Positions 32,086 to 32,339 of a DNA stretch of 32,339 nucleotides are shown here, one piece after another. Source of the DNA: Syntrophobacterales bacterium. Its GTDB lineage: Bacteria > Desulfobacterota > Syntrophorhabdia > Syntrophorhabdales > WCHB1-27. The notes beneath the pieces were generated by a model. It did no database searches, was not told the DNA's origin, and saw only the letters and a list, made by a program, of their open reading frames with translations. Positions within the stretch are counted from its first letter, which is position 1. Each line of letters begins with the position of its first letter. The DNA lies in contig JADGQN010000004.1 of NCBI GenBank assembly GCA_017881765.1, positions 1-32,339 of the forward strand, written 5' to 3'. A program made the translations under genes and the position numbers.

Positions 32086-32339
32086 GAAAGACAGCCGCGG
32101 CAATTGTGCAAGATAAGGGGGGCTGGTACGGTCTCACCTTGGCTGCCACGGACCGGGAAATTAGTGATGTCAAGGTTTATTCCGGCTACAGCCTGGATGA
32201 ATTGAGGAACATGTTCGGCGATCAGCCCTGCGCCGTCGCTCTCGATGATACAGCCGGTTATCTCTTTACTCTTACCTTCCCCTTCAAGGGGAGGAGGAAG
32301 ATCAGTCTTGTTATGGGCGGCCAACTGGAGGAGATGCTT
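32082..32339 (+). CDS. gspL: GspL-like type II secretion protein, 5' part only
   Basis: A TTG at 32082 overlaps the gspK stop (TTGA) and is preceded by GGAGAGAG. The frame is open for 86 codons to the window end. The peptide contains WYGLTLAATDREISDVKVYS and FTLTFPFKGRRKISLVMGGQ. The last stretch resembles the PFxxxRKIxxVxxxxLE segment of the actin-like cytoplasmic domain of GspL/PilM. GspL links the GspE ATPase to the inner-membrane platform. Position after gspK supports the call. The ORF track omits it because of the TTG start and the edge. Confidence 0.78.
   Translation, partial: MRKTAAAIVQDKGGWYGLTLAATDREISDVKVYSGYSLDELRNMFGDQPCAVALDDTAGYLFTLTFPFKGRRKISLVMGGQLEEML

Overview
The window looks like chromosome from a free-living, probably anaerobic, Gram-negative bacterium, most likely a deltaproteobacterial (Desulfobacterota) lineage, perhaps Syntrophorhabdus-like. 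This is an inference from gene content: RecBCD, a type II secretion system with GspA/GspB, a TMADH/dienoyl-CoA-reductase-type flavoenzyme beside a 2[4Fe-4S] ferredoxin, a DUF362 protein, an ACMSD-type amidohydrolase and a NptA-type Na/Pi transporter. I saw no rRNA, tRNA, prophage, insertion sequence or CRISPR array.

Layout. 1-8691 (minus strand): recC-recB-recD, tightly packed, with recD cut by the left edge. 8692-9019: a hairpin-rich repeat between divergent promoters. 9020-12998: a Cys-rich small protein, then (minus) an adhesin-E-like protein, an exported NlpC/P60 hydrolase, the flavoenzyme and its ferredoxin. 13218-16214: a large protein joining a module resembling cholesterol-oxidase-associated domains to DUF362. 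16327-16880: small membrane protein(s). 17245-18300: amidohydrolase with a clear terminator. 18587-22301 (plus): gspA, gspB and an HDOD protein ending in a histidine-kinase DHp helix pair. 22359-25546 (minus): an apparent signalling operon of soluble histidine kinase, response regulator, a small MshEN-like protein missing from the ORF track, and a PHP-phosphotransferase fusion. 25804-29502: Na/Pi transporter, adhesin-E-like lipoprotein, a 52-aa membrane protein also missing from the track, a DUF192 lipoprotein and a zinc-ribbon protein. 29771-32339 (plus): a LuxR-type regulator with a degenerate receiver, a sigma-54-like promoter, then gspJ, gspK and the start of gspL.

The most unusual signal is a palindromic DNA element lying in frame inside coding genes. 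Two long copies are in recB, a shorter one is in recD and a diverged one is in the HDOD gene. All four are read in the same frame and encode versions of the peptide GNLSSEH. This is reminiscent of Rickettsia palindromic elements. The two recB copies keep constant ends but carry different central hairpins. A separate array upstream of recC likewise alternates a constant ten-base unit with variable hairpins.
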